Assembly (NCBI GenBank): GCA_009823505.1
Contig: VZQC01007129.1
Coordinates: forward strand, 674,525 to 738,524
Reading direction: 5' to 3'
DNA length: 64,000 bases
Source: Rhizomys pruinosus
Taxonomy: Eukaryota > Chordata > Mammalia > Rodentia > Spalacidae
Shown piece by piece: positions 21,845 to 33,177 of this stretch. The notes below the pieces were generated by a model. The model did not search any database. It worked only from the letters and a program-made list of their open reading frames with translations, and was not told the origin of the DNA. The position numbers and the translations under genes are program-made. Positions within the stretch are counted from its first letter, which is position 1. Each line of letters opens with the position of its first letter.

Positions 21845-24800
21845 AATCGCCAAATGAGGGATACCATTTGTCCGTTTGTTTTTTTCCTGGGACAGTGTTA
21901 CGTCACTTAGGATAATTTCTCCAGTTCCAATCCATTTACCTGAATATTCATGAGGTCATCTTTCTTTAACACTGCATAAAACTCCATTTGTAGATATGCC
22001 ACATTTCTCTATCCACCGTCGTCAGTCGAGTGACATTTTGGTTGGTTCCAGCTCTCCACCATAGTGAAAAAGAGCTGCAATGAACGTGGCTGTACATGTA
22101 GCTCTGTGGTATGAAGAGTCTGGTGGATATATTCCCAGAAGTGGTATGGCTGGGTCAGGTGGTAGGCTCATTTTGAGTCTTTTAAGGGTTCTCCATACTG
22201 CTTTCCATAGTGGTTGTACAAGTTTGCATTCCCACCAGCAGTGGATGAGTGTTCCCCTTTCCCCACACCCTCTCCAGCATTTAGGATCATTTGTTTTTCT
22301 TGATTCTTGCTAGCCTTATCGGGGTGAGATGGTATCTTAAAGTGGTTTTAATTTGCATTTCCTTAATTATTAGAGATGTTGAACACTTTTTTAAGATATT
22401 TCTCAGCCATCTCTATTTCCTCACTTGTGAAGTCTCTGCTCAGCTCTTTACTCCATCTTTTGAGTGAGTCATTTCTTACTTCTTTGTTTTTTGAATAGTT
22501 TATATATTCTGGAGGTTAATGCTCTATTAGATGTATCAGCAATGAAGGTTTCCTCTCACTCTGTGGGTTTTCACTTCACTTCCCTGACTGTTTCTTTTGC
22601 TGTACAGAAACTTTTGAGTTTAATAAGGTCCCACTTGTCAATTGTTGACCTTTTTTCCTGAGTAGCTGATGACTGATTTAGAAAGTCTTTTCCTACACCT
22701 ATGTCTTGTAAATTGGTGCCAACCTTTTGTTCTATCACATTTAGAGTTTTGGGCTTCACATTGAGGTCTTTGATCCATTTGGAGTTGATTTTTGTACAGG
22801 GTGAGAAGTAGGGGTTTAATTTTATTTTTCTACAAGTGGTGATCCAGTTTTGCCAGCACCATTTGCTGAAGATGATGTCTTTCCTCCACTGAGTCTTTTT
22901 GTCCCCCTTGTCAAATATGAGGTGGCTGAAATTGTATGTGTTCAAGTTTGGATCTTCAGTTTTGTTCCATTGGTCTACTGGTCTGTTTCTGTGCCAGTAC
23001 CAGGCTGTTTTTATGACTGTAGCTCTGTAGTATAGTTTGATGTCTGGTATAGAAATGCCCCCTATATTGCTGTTTTCACTCAGGGTTGCTTTGGCTCTTT
23101 GGGATCTTTTTTTGTTCCATATGAATTTAATTTTTTTCCAAGCCTGTGAAGAATGTTCTTGGGATTTTAATTGGGATTGCATTGAATATGTATATTAATT
23201 TGGGTAAAATGGACATATTTACTATATTAATTTTTCCAATCCATGATCATGGGAGGTCTTTCCATCTTCTGATGTCTTCTTCAATCTCCTTCAGGAGCTT
23301 ATAATTTTTGTTTTAGAGATCTTTATTAGTTTTGGTTAGGTTTATTCCTAGGTATTTTATTGTTTTTGAGGCTATTGTGAGTGGGAAGGACTCCTTTTAT
23401 TCCTTCTTCAGTTGCTTGTTGTTGGTGTAGAGAAAGGCTACTGATTTTTTCAGGTTAATTTTGTAGCCCGCTACTTTACTGAAACTTTTAATCTTTTCTA
23501 GGAGTTTTCTTGTGGAGTTTTTAGCATCCCTTAGGTAAACTATCATATGGTCTGCAAAAAGGGATAGTTTTACTTCCTCTTTTCCAATTAGTATTCCTTT
23601 AATTGCCTTTTCTTGCCTTATTGCCCTAGCCAGTGTTTCAAGCACTATATTTAGGAGGAGTGGTGACAAGGGGCAGACTTGTCAGGTTCCTACCTTTATG
23701 GGGAATCCTTCTAACTTTTCTCCATTTAGGATGATACTGGCTGTGGGTTTCTGATATATGTCTTTGATTATGTTGAGGAATGATCCTTCCAGTCCAATTC
23801 CCTCTAGGACTTTAATCATGAAGGGATGCTGGATTTTGTCAAAGGCCTTTTCTGCATCAATTGAGATGATTGTGTGGTTTTTGTCCTTCAGTTCATTTAT
23901 GTGTTTTATGATATTTAGTGATTTTCATATGTTGAAACATCCCTACATCTCTGGTATGAATCCAACTTGGTCATGGTGAATTATCTTTTTGATGTGGGTC
24001 TGTATACGGATTACAAGTATTTAGTTGAGAATTTTTGCATTTGAGTTCATTAATGAGATGGGTCTGTAGTTCTCCTTTTTGGTTGCATCCTTGCCTAGTT
24101 TTAGTATTAGAGTGATGCTGGCTTCATAGAAGGAATTTGGGAGGTTTCCCTCTGCTTGTATCCTCCTGAACAGTTTTAGTAATAATGGTTGTAAGTCCTC
24201 TTTAAATNAAAGGCCTTTTCTGCATCAATTGAGATGATTGTGTGGTTTTTGTCCTTCAGTTCATTTATGTGTTTTATGATATTTAGTGATTTTCATATGT
24301 TGAAACATCCCTACATCTCTGGTATGAATCCAACTTGGTCATGGTGAATTATCTTTTTGATGTGGGTCTGTATACGGATTACAAGTATTTAGTTGAGAAT
24401 TTTTGCATTTGAGTTCATTAATGAGATGGGTCTGTAGTTCTCCTTTTTGGTTGCATCCTTGCCTAGTTTTAGTATTAGAGTGATGCTGGCTTCATAGAAG
24501 GAATTTGGGAGGTTTCCCTCTGCTTGTATCCTCCTGAACAGTTTTAGTAATAATGGTTGTAAGTCCTCTTTAAATGTTTTATAGAATTCTGCTGTGAAAC
24601 CATCTGGACCAGGGCTTTTTTTAGTTGGGAGGTCTCTTACTACATTTTCAATTTCTTCATATGTTATGGGTCTGTTTAAGTTGTCAATCTCCTATTGGTG
24701 TCGCTTTGGTGATTCCCTGGATTGCAGATATTCATCCATTTCTCTTAGGTTTTCAAATTTGGTAGAGTATAGGTTTTTGAAGTATTCCTGTATGATTGTC

Positions 24801-26000
24801 TGGATCTTTTCACTGTCTGTAGTGATATTTCCCCTTTCCTCCTGAATTCTATTGTTTAGGAGTTGCTGTTTCTTTTGGTTAACTGGGCTAGGGGTCTGTC
24901 TATCTTGTTTATTTTCTCAAAGAACCAACTTTTGGATTCGTTGATTTTTTTGTTTTGTTTTGTTTTCTTCGTTTCTATTTCATTGATTTCTGCTCTGATT
25001 TTTGTTATTTCTTCCTGTCTGTTGCATTTAGGGTTTATTTGTTGTTGTCTTTGCAGTGTTTTTAGTTTTAGTTTTTAGTTTTTAGTCTTAGTTCATTTAT
25101 CTGTGCTCTTTCTGTTTTTGTTTTATTTTGTTTTGTTTTTAATATAGGCACCCAGGACTATAAACTTGCCTCTTAGGACTGCTTTTAAAGTGTCCCATAG
25201 GTTTTGTTGTGTTGTATTGTCATTGTCATTTAGTTCCAGGAATGTTTTTATTTCTTTATTTATTTCCTCCTTACCCATTATTCAGGAATGTGTTGTTTAG
25301 TCTCCATGTGTTCATGTAGGTAGCAGGACTTATCCTGGTGTTGATATTGAGCTTTATTACACTATGGTCTGATAGAATGCATGAAGTTATTTCAATTTTT
25401 TTTGTATTTGTTGAGGTTTTTTTCTGTGTCCAAGCATGTGGTCAATTTTGGAGAATGTTCCATGGGGTGCTGAGTAGAAAGTATATTCTCTGGTGTTTGG
25501 GTGGAATACTCAGAAGATGTCTGTGAGGTCCATTTCCTTTATTGTATTGTTCAGTTCAGATGTCTCTCTGTTTATTCTTTGTCCGGTTGATCTGTCCAAT
25601 AAACTTAGTGGGGTATTGAACTCCCCTACTATGAGTGTGTTGGGGTTAATCTGTGCCTTGAGGTCCTGTAGAGTTGTATTTACAAAGTCTAGTGCACCGG
25701 AGTTTGGTGCATATATATTCATGATTGTGAAGTCTTCATGGTTAATTTTCCCTTTGATAAGAATATAATGGCCCTCCTTGTCTCTTCTAATTGCTTCTAC
25801 TTTAAAGTCTATTTTGTCTGATATTAGGATAGCAACTCCTGCTTTCTTTTTAGTAATATTTGCATATTGATGGGTTCCAGTTCCTAATCCATTCTCCCAG
25901 TCTATGTCTTTTGATTAGGGAGTTTAGCCCATTGATATTTAAGGTTATAATTGAGAGCTAAATGTTGCTTCCTTTCATCTTATTATACGTTTGCATTTTT
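21845..26000 (-). pseudogene. L1 ORF2 pseudogene (endonuclease / reverse transcriptase)
   Basis: In L1 this gene encodes the APE-type endonuclease and reverse transcriptase that copy the element into new sites. Reading from the right: the endonuclease motif NIYAPN is in the frame at 25510-25722, followed by VGEFNTPLS, where the family has GDFN (catalytic Asp to Glu). The reverse-transcriptase core is at 23397-23669, where the FADD catalytic motif reads FADHM (second Asp to His, 23544-23558). A thumb/C-terminal part is at 22571-23182 ([11 protein letters not shown] type). The cysteine-rich C-terminus lies near 22150-22280. The frame is broken many times by stops and shifts. Length without the 368-bp repeated join is about 3.8 kb, normal for the family. 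Clearly non-functional. Confidence 0.92.
23841..24575. repeat. Exact 367-bp direct duplication around a single N
   Basis: 23841-24207 and 24209-24575 are identical base for base by eye, separated by one N at 24208. A single-N join with a perfect repeat on both sides is the signature of an unmerged contig overlap rather than a biological duplication. Confidence 0.95.
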
Positions 26001-26052
26001 TTGTGTGTAAGTTTCTACCTCTGCATTTCTGTTTTTATTAAAATTTTTTCTT

Positions 26053-27182
26053 TCAAGGTGCCTGGGAATAGTCTTTCCTCTCCTCTGTCCTTTGAATTGT
26101 TTCAAGCATTCTCTGGAGGGTTGGTTTTCCAAACATGTATTCTTTCATCTTGTTTATGTCATGGAAGATTTTTCTCTTTCCTTCAACTAGAATTGATAGT
26201 TTTGCTGGGTATAGTAACCTGGCTTGGCATCCATAGTCCTTTAGCACTGGGAATGCTTTGGTCCACATTCTTCTTGCTTTCATGGTTTGTGATGAAAAGT
26301 CAGCTGCGATTCTGATAGGCTTTCCCTTGTATGTAACTTGTTTTTCTCCTGTGGCTTTCAGAATTTTGTCTTTGTTTTGGGTATCTAACATTTTAACTAT
26401 GCTATGGCAGGGGGAGTTTCTTTTCTGGTCTAGTCTATTTGGTGTTCTACTTGCTTCTTGTATTTGCATGAGTTTGTCTTTTTTTAGTTAGGGGAAATTT
26501 TCCTCTATTATTTCATTGACAATCTGGTCAATACCATTTTCTTGGGATTCTTCTCCTTCCTCTATCCCTATGATATGGAGGTTTGATCTTTTCATAGTTT
26601 CCCACATTTCTTGGTTGTTCCACTCTTGTCTATTTTTAAATTTTTCATAGTCTTTACTTGAGCTTTTTAGTTGTTCTATGTTGTCTTCTAGGTCTGATAT
26701 TCTTTTTTCTGCTTCCTCCATTCTGCTTCTGAGGCTTTTTCCCATTCTTTCCTCTTGATTGGATTACTGTTCAACTCCCCCCCCCCCTTTTTTTTTTGTT
26801 CTTCCTATGTTTTCCTTATAGTTTCCATTTCCTTTTGGAGCTTCTCAAACTTTTCTTGTAGCTCATTGGTTTCTTTTTTCATTTCAGCGTGGGATCTTTT
26901 CAGTGTTTCCTCTTCCTTCCAGAGTTTGTCATTTTGTCCCTCTAGCTCTTTCTGGAATCTGTCATTTTCTCCTTTTAGTTCTTTCCGAAGTTTGTCCTTG
27001 TCTTCCTCTAGGTCCTTTCTGAGTTTTTCATTCTCTCCCCTTAGTTTTATGATTTCTTTGAATATATCTGTGATTGTTATTTTGGGATCTGTGTCCTGGG
27101 TTACCTCTATGGAGATCCCATTGTAGGTGTCCTCCACTGGCTCTGTAGAGTTTGGTATGGAGTTATTCTGTGCTTTTCCCAT
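26053..27182 (-). pseudogene. L1 ORF1 pseudogene (RNA-binding protein)
   Basis: ORF1p is the trimeric RNA-binding chaperone of L1 particles. Three collinear frames remain. First, 27182-26805 is the N-terminus (starts MGKAQNNS) and a coiled coil with heptads rich in K/E/L ('LRKDLEEDKDKLRKEL' type). Second, 26745-26488 is the end of the coiled coil and the RRM (RSNLHIIGIEEGEE). Third, 26469-26053 is the C-terminal domain (YKGKPIRI, then ARLLYPAKL). The first break coincides with a run of about 11 C and 10 T at 26777-26797; the second is between 26488 and 26469. Total length of about 375 codons is usual for the family. The ATG at 27182 is followed directly by the coiled-coil protein, so the start is secure. 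Confidence 0.93.
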
Positions 27183-27740
27183 ATTGTCCTCTCATTGTGC
27201 TCTTGGCATGAGGTTAGCTTTTTGCCTGTATTCTGATGCGAATTTTGAATGCCTCTTCACTTTGTTGAAGAATTGCTTTCCTTGACTCCTTCATGTGTCT
27301 TTGTTATATTTTCCTTCTGAATGGAGTGTTGACTTGTGTAGGTTTTAGGCTTTCAATTTTGGTTATATATTAGAAGGTATAGTTCACTATTCCCTTTCTG
27401 TTTTGCAGGAGCTGGGTGGGTAGCAACCCAGGTGACACCTTCTGAATATTGTATTCCCTCTGCTGTAAGCCACTCTCTCCTGAGTTTCAGTTGGGGGTTC
27501 CAGTTGGGGGTTCCAGTTGGGGGCGGGGGTTGGGTTGCTGGCTTAGCCCGTGGGCCAGCACCCTCTGTGTTCTAGCTTCAGCTCCTAGCTCCCAAGGCTT
27601 TCTGGGACACCTTTCACAGTCAGCTGGACCCACCAATCCCCTCAGACTCCACCCCTAGCTGGAGCACCAGCAGCAAGTAAACCACCACCAAATGCTTGCC
27701 CCAAACTCTGGGTTCAGTCCTAGGCTCCTAGCTCCCAAGC
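27183..27740 (-). promoter_or_regulatory. L1 5'UTR (internal promoter region)
   Basis: Lies between the ORF1 start and the TSD. The distal 330 bp is GC-rich, unlike flanking DNA, and contains three tandem copies of a 13-bp CAGTTGGGGGTTC unit (27488-27526), plus 'tagctcccaag' at 27589 and again at 27730. Rodent L1 5'UTRs carry the internal Pol II promoter and often short tandem monomers. This one abuts the TSD exactly, so the 5' end looks complete. Confidence 0.75.
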
Positions 27741-27756
27741 AACATTGTATATTCTT

Positions 27757-27799
27757 TAAGGACCTTGGTATATGATTGCATGAATAGTTAATAATTCTG
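27757..27799. other. Original flank of the L1 insertion
   Basis: Short unique stretch that would have been continuous with sequence left of 20385 before the L1 landed. Confidence 0.6.
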
Positions 27800-28462
<663 letters not shown>

Positions 28463-28585
28463 TTAGATAGTTTTCAGTTTTCCAAGTACTGTTTTCATAG
28501 TGTGGAGGTGAGGAACTTGCATCCTATTCATTCTTAATGACTGAAGGCCAGAGAAAGTCAAATAGCTGATTTCCAACATTATCAC
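28463..28585 (-). other. Possible 5'UTR part of the RSPRY1 copy
   Basis: Sequence directly upstream of the copied ATG, non-repetitive and of ordinary GC. It may be RSPRY1 leader sequence, but I cannot verify this from memory. Confidence 0.35.
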
Positions 28586-28589
28586 TTAC

Positions 28590-28990
28590 CAGGAATGCTG
28601 ATCATGCACGGGCATTCTGGGCCCCATTAACGGAAGCCTCCACAGGAGGGTGACCCCAGGACCTCCTTTGGTCAAGATCCCCCAAAAGGAGATCACCCTC
28701 TTCCAGTAACTGCTTCAGGCGACTCCAGCTTGGGCCTTGGAGAAGAACCTTCGGACTGCTTCCCGGGCTCTGCCCAACGCCACCCTCTCCCAGGTCCTTG
28801 CCTGAGACTGACCATGGCCCCAGTCCTTTCTCTCTGGCCCAGGCTGTTCCCCTCCCTCACAGACATCCCTAGCCCAGGGGGCTCCCTCCCCGGACTCCCC
28901 AAGGGGCTTCCCAGAGCAGGATGGACAGGTCGCAGCACTGACTTTCTCTAGCTCCCAGGCCACCAGAGGGGACAGGTCCAAGAGAGTGGT
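28590..28990. other. GC-rich unique block
   Basis: About 60% GC with several CpGs in a 35-40% GC neighbourhood, open in several overlapping frames on both strands (28693-28938, 28715-28981, 28730-28951). That is typical of GC-rich DNA rather than a gene. It continues past the B2 at 29266-29340. It may be upstream sequence belonging to the RSPRY1 copy or an independent retrocopy fragment; I do not recognise a protein. Confidence 0.45.
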
Positions 28991-29005
28991 AAAGATACAC
29001 CTGAG

Positions 29006-29250
29006 GGGGCTGGAGAGATGGCCTAGCGGTTAAAAGTGCGGACCGCTCTTGCAGAGGACCCGGGTTCGATCCCCAGCACCCACATGGCGGCTGAGAACAG
29101 TCTGTAACTCCAATTCCAGGAGAACTCGAGTTCCAGGGGAATCCGACACCCTCTTCTGACCTCCGCGGCATTTCACGACACGGTACACAGACCTGCATGC
29201 AGACAGTACATTCATACACATAAATAAATAAATAAAAAAAAAAAAAAAAA
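29006..29250 (+). mobile_element. B2 SINE with 15-bp TSD
   Basis: Near-consensus B2 ('ggggctggagagatggcctagcgg', 'cccgggttcgatccccagcacccacatggcggc', 'cacataaataaataaataaa' tail, long A run). Flanking repeats at 28991-29005 and 29251-29265 with one mismatch. Minus-strand ORFs across it are SINE read-through. Confidence 0.96.
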
Positions 29251-29265
29251 AAAGATGCACCTGAG

Positions 29266-29890
29266 GACACAGTGCTGCCATTAAGTGCAGGACCCACCCC
29301 CGCTTCACACCGCCAAGGCTGTCCCTCAGTCCCCACCTACAGAGCTTTAAAACCTTCTGATGATCACAACTGACCAATTTAAATTGGAATCACTAAAAGC
29401 CTTTTGAAAAAGTTATATGGAAAGTTACTATTGTAGAAGTTTCCTCAATGTATATACACATATATAACAAGAGTTTAAGTACAGTTACTCCATAATAGAG
29501 GATTAAATGGTCCTACCAGTGCATACATGCTATCAAATAAAAACCTCGGAACCAGGAATGGACTGCCTTTTTGGAAGATGTTAAAGAGGGACCACAAGTA
29601 TTACTGCTTAGTACCATTGTTCTTGTTTACTGTCTAAAACTTGAAAATAAAACTCTATTGCTAAAGACACTAAAAAGGAGTCATAGAACCTGGGGGAAGA
29701 AGCTGTTTCTGACCCTGAAGCTTCAGCAGTATTACTAGCTTCCATAGTGCTATAAGGTATCATGCACTGTAATAGAAAAGGAAAGAAACCATTACTCAAG
29801 GAAACTATAATAATGAGTATCCTGGCGTGATATTCCCACTGACACAATAGTAACATGGATGTTATGAAAGTAACCAAACACTTACTGATT
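29266..29890. other. Unassigned DNA
   Basis: The first 75 bp continue the GC-rich block; the rest is AT-rich. The 89-codon frame at 29608-29877 (minus) has no domain I recognise. Confidence 0.5.
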
Positions 29891-29894
29891 GCAT

Positions 29895-30443
29895 TTAAGG
29901 CCTACTCCACAAGATGGAACCCATACCTGGCACCATTAGTGAGATGATGAGCCTGTAGCTAGAGAGGTCATAGGCTCTAAGAGCAGATCTTATTACTATT
30001 ATTATGCTAAATGGCCAGGGTATTAAATGGATTCATAATGATATATCTTTATGCACATATTTAGGTCCACTCTATACTCTCATCAGAGAAGTAATTTTTT
30101 GTGTTTCTTTTGTTTTTGTTTTTAGTAGATGGTGATTAACACAGAGACACAAAATTGGTCCACCTGCAGAGAATAAGAGACTTTGGAGTACTCAAGCCCT
30201 AAATGAGACATCTGTATCACTGATCTCTCCCAAAGCCTTGGGGATGCAAGAGAGGTAGCAGAAAGATTTTAAGAGCCTACAAGGTAACCATGGTTTCTGG
30301 ACAGAGCAGGAATATTACACATATGAACACACAGGGTTATGACATTATACATAGAACCTGGGAAGATTCAAGGTGAAATGGGGTATAGGAATGGAGCACC
30401 TGCCCTAATTGAAAATCTATTGACTATTTAATCTGCTGGGAAG

Positions 30444-30508
<65 letters not shown>

Positions 30509-30640
30509 TAAGTGTATGACCCTAGGTAGTTTGACTCCAGGTAGGTGCTTCAGAAGATGAACCTATACCCAAGCTTATTGAGAAAACACAAATTTTACTT
30601 GTTGGTCTTAAAAACAAGGAGGGTGGCACAAAGTTGAGTG
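29895..30640 (+). mobile_element. L1 3'UTR fragment, Lx-like family
   Basis: Contains 'ccacaagatggaacccatacctggcacc', 'ttcataatgatatatcttt', 'tagtagatggtgattaacacagagac', 'gagaataagagactttgga' and 'gaaagattttaagagcc', in the order I know from Lx-type L1 3'UTRs. Related copies lie at 310-1110 and 35005-35665. Confidence 0.62.
30446..30505. repeat. (GA)n microsatellite
   Basis: About 28 GA units inside the L1 3'UTR fragment. Confidence 0.95.
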
Positions 30641-30644
30641 CCAA

Positions 30645-31080
30645 TCTTTTAATCATAATCTCTTATGGTTTTATTCCCATAGTCATTGTGCTCAAATTTA
30701 TTCTACATTTTATACCATTCTAAACAAATCATAAAAAAATAAATAAGCAGATAACGATTACTATTTGGTAAAGCCTGTCAGCTAGCTTACAAAGCTGGAA
30801 ATCTATATTATGTGATCATGTATAGAGAAGCCTACTCAACTGTAGCCTAGAGGACACTCATATGGTACAGTTTACAGTTTTGCTGGCATTAAATCACAAT
30901 ATTGTTTAGGACATGTCCTACTTGACCCTAGGTTAATAAGTATTTTTCTCTACTTTTAAAAACTGTGTTTTGTTTATGTTTTATTTTCATTATAGAGTTA
31001 TAGTCATTATTATAAATTATAGTTACAAGTAGTTGTTTTATTTGTATATTCCTAAAGTTAAAGAAAAATGTATTTACTTT
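30645..31080. other. Unassigned AT-rich DNA
   Basis: No recognisable feature. Confidence 0.6.
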
Positions 31081-31098
31081 ATCTTCAAATAATATCTT

Positions 31099-31244
31099 TT
31101 TTTTTTTTTTTTTGTCTTTTCGAGACAGGGTCTCCTTGTAGCCCCAGCTGTCCTGGAACTCATTCTGTAGACCAGGCTGGCCTTGAACTCACAAAGATCC
31201 GCCTCCCGAGTGCTAGGATTAAAGGTGTGCACCACCAAGCCTGG
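31099..31244 (-). mobile_element. B1 SINE with perfect 16-bp TSD
   Basis: T run, 'gtcttttcgagacagggtctccttgtagccccagctgtcc', 'gaccaggctggccttgaactcacaaagatccgcc', head 'gtgcaccaccaagcctggc'. Exact duplicates at 31083-31098 and 31245-31260. The middle lacks the usual 'tgcctctgcctcc' stretch (small deletion). Confidence 0.96.
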
Positions 31245-31261
31245 CTTCAAATAATATCTTA

Positions 31262-32365
31262 CACTGACACATATATAAAAATCTGATAAAAAATAACATT
31301 TCTGTTTTATACTTTGTTATTTTCCTTATTTGAGTTTATATTTTGTGTTTCATATTACAAGGAACCAAATCATATATTCTTACTAGCTTTGCTTTAAATC
31401 ATCGGTGAACTAGAAAAGATGGTTTAAAAGTATTTTACATATCCTCACATTTTTAGCTATTCTCATTTCCCCTTGCGACCCATTTTTGTACATATATTCT
31501 TTATGACCTAATACCACTTTTATTACCTAAAATTTTTCCAAGAATTTCTTGTAGTAAAATTAAGCTAAAATAAAATCTTCCAACTGTTTTCTAATGTAAA
31601 ATTTCTTTTCCATTGCTAGAATAACTGTACTGTCCAAAACTTTAGGTTGATGTTTTCTTTATTGACATATTTTAGAGTTGTTATTCCATCATCTCTTGGT
31701 TTGCAAAATTTCATTTGATATTTGTTAAAATTTGTCTGTCAGCTTCTTGATACAAATTATATCTATCTCCATCTGAATGTATATGTTATCATTATTACAT
31801 TTTTTATTTCTTAGTGACTTCTAATATTTTTATTATCTACCTGAATGTGATATTTTAGTTTTGTTTCTTTTACTTATGTGATTGCCTGTTCATTTGGAGC
31901 TGTCTGACTTTTTCCAGAAGTTACTAAGTCACTTTTAATTTGACTTTCAGTCTTTTTCCAGTTGCATTACCCCTTGGAATATTCCCAGTGCTCTGTGATT
32001 TCACATTCCCTGTACATTTCCCTAATTATTGTTCTTCTGCAGTGTCTGGTGTTAAATATTCCCAGGGTAGCTTACCCTTTTGATATTCTTCTCCATATCG
32101 CAAGGTTTCATCGTATTATTCTGTTTTTGTTTTCTATAGTTTTCCCATCTCTAAATGTTCAATATTTTTAGTCTATTCTTCCTTTTTGTTGGCATATATT
32201 TATTCCAAATAGTACTGGGTTGCCTAGGGGCATTTTAGTGTCAGTATATAATACACCTTGACAATTTTCTTCTCTTGTAATCACTCATCTTTTCCTCTCT
32301 GCACCACATCTCCTGTCATTAATCCTATTTATTTCACTAAATGTGTTTCTACTTTCTACATGATT
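31262..32365. other. Unassigned AT-rich DNA, maybe very old L1
   Basis: No clear feature. The T-rich part at 31640-32210 has a style reminiscent of antisense ancient L1 but no block I can align with confidence. Confidence 0.4.
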
Positions 32366-32367
32366 TC

Positions 32368-32612
32368 AGGTGTCTATACAAAGTCTAGCATTCACAAAGG
32401 CGAGAAAACAGGAAATTTGTCTTTCTAAGTCTCACTTGATTCACTTAATCTGATAATCTCCCGTTGCATTTGATTTCCTACAAACCACAAAATCTGTTCC
32501 CTTTTATGGCTGAATAAAATTCCTTTATGTATACTACATGTTCTTTATTCATTCCTATGTAGATGGATGTTACTCTTTAGAGAAATTTTAGTGTTAAATG
32601 GTTGAAATAAAT
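32368..32612 (-). pseudogene. Ancient L1 ORF2 fragment (part 1)
   Basis: Antisense ORF2 C-terminal blocks of an old L1: 'gaaatttgtctttctaagtctcacttgattcacttaatctgataatctcc', 'cttttatggctgaataaaattcc' and 'atgtagatggatgtt'. These correspond to the familiar 'tatggctgaatagtattcca..gatggaca' region. It resumes at 33180. Confidence 0.65.
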
Positions 32613-33175
32613 GTGAGAATTAAAACACTGAGGTCAGGAACACTGAAGAATATAAATAAGAGGTTGTCAATCTGATGGCTATGAGACAGCTAAGCTAACA
32701 TCCGGAGATAAGTATCAAAGTCAACTTGGTCAGGCTCTAGTCAGCTCCTATGAAGTCTCCACTCAGTACCAGGAGCAAAGCATCACTGCCCTTTTCCATA
32801 GTAAACTTTGAACTTCATGGTGTCATGTATACACGACACTGATTTGTGGATTAGGATGGCTTCTTAGAATGTCTCTTCCTGTTCCAGAAATGAGAGCATC
32901 TCAGAGAACCCCTCATGCTTACAAGAGGAGAAGAAATGATAAAAAATGACCTACACAGTCTAGAAAACACCAACAGCAATTTGCAGTTGCCTGTCAGCTG
33001 GATTCACCCTTCACTGTCTCTTTCAGGTTTTATCACCTGAAATGAACCTTGATTACTCACTCCTGCTGCCTGTGACCTGGTGTGAATTCCTTGCTTTTTG
33101 GAACACAAGAATATAGACTACTTGCTCTACTCTGTTAGGATGGAGGGAATATGGGAGAAGGCACGATTTCTCTCC
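32613..33175. mobile_element. About 560-bp insert within the ancient L1
   Basis: Sequence of different character splitting two pieces of one ancient L1. It contains ATATAAATAAG near 32653, but no obvious TG...CA ends, A-tail or TSD. Family unknown; an old LTR or a local rearrangement are both possible. Confidence 0.4.
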
Positions 33176-33177
33176 CA

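Larger units (their letters stand above)
20401..27740 (-). mobile_element. Near-complete LINE-1 element (dead)
   Basis: A single minus-strand L1 insertion is bounded by a perfect 16-bp target-site duplication (20385-20400 and 27741-27756). Reading 5' to 3' on the minus strand: GC-rich 5'UTR (27740-27183), ORF1 (27182-26053), ORF2 (about 26000-21850), a 3' region and a T-rich stretch at 20401-20431 that is the decayed A-tail. A B2 (21119-21353) and a B1 (21413-21588) inserted later. Full-length L1 copies are the source type for new retrotransposition, but here both ORFs are broken and catalytic residues are changed. It also contains an exact 367-bp duplication at an assembly join (23841-24575). 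Confidence 0.88.

Noticed and set aside
24209..24575. Possible real tandem duplication in L1 ORF2
   Set aside because: Identity is total and the joint is one N, so an assembly artefact is far more likely.
26755..27126. 123-codon plus-strand frame rich in S/F
   Set aside because: Antisense of the L1 ORF1 coiled coil.
28541..28589. Splice-like GTAAGT (minus strand at 28589) and a pyrimidine-AG acceptor at 28541 upstream of the RSPRY1 copy
   Set aside because: They are only 49 bases apart, too short for a mammalian intron, so they do not show an intact intron.
30446..30505. Regular GA repeat considered as a CRISPR-like or satellite array
   Set aside because: Simple dinucleotide run with no spacers; likewise the other microsatellites. 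No CRISPR signature exists in the window.
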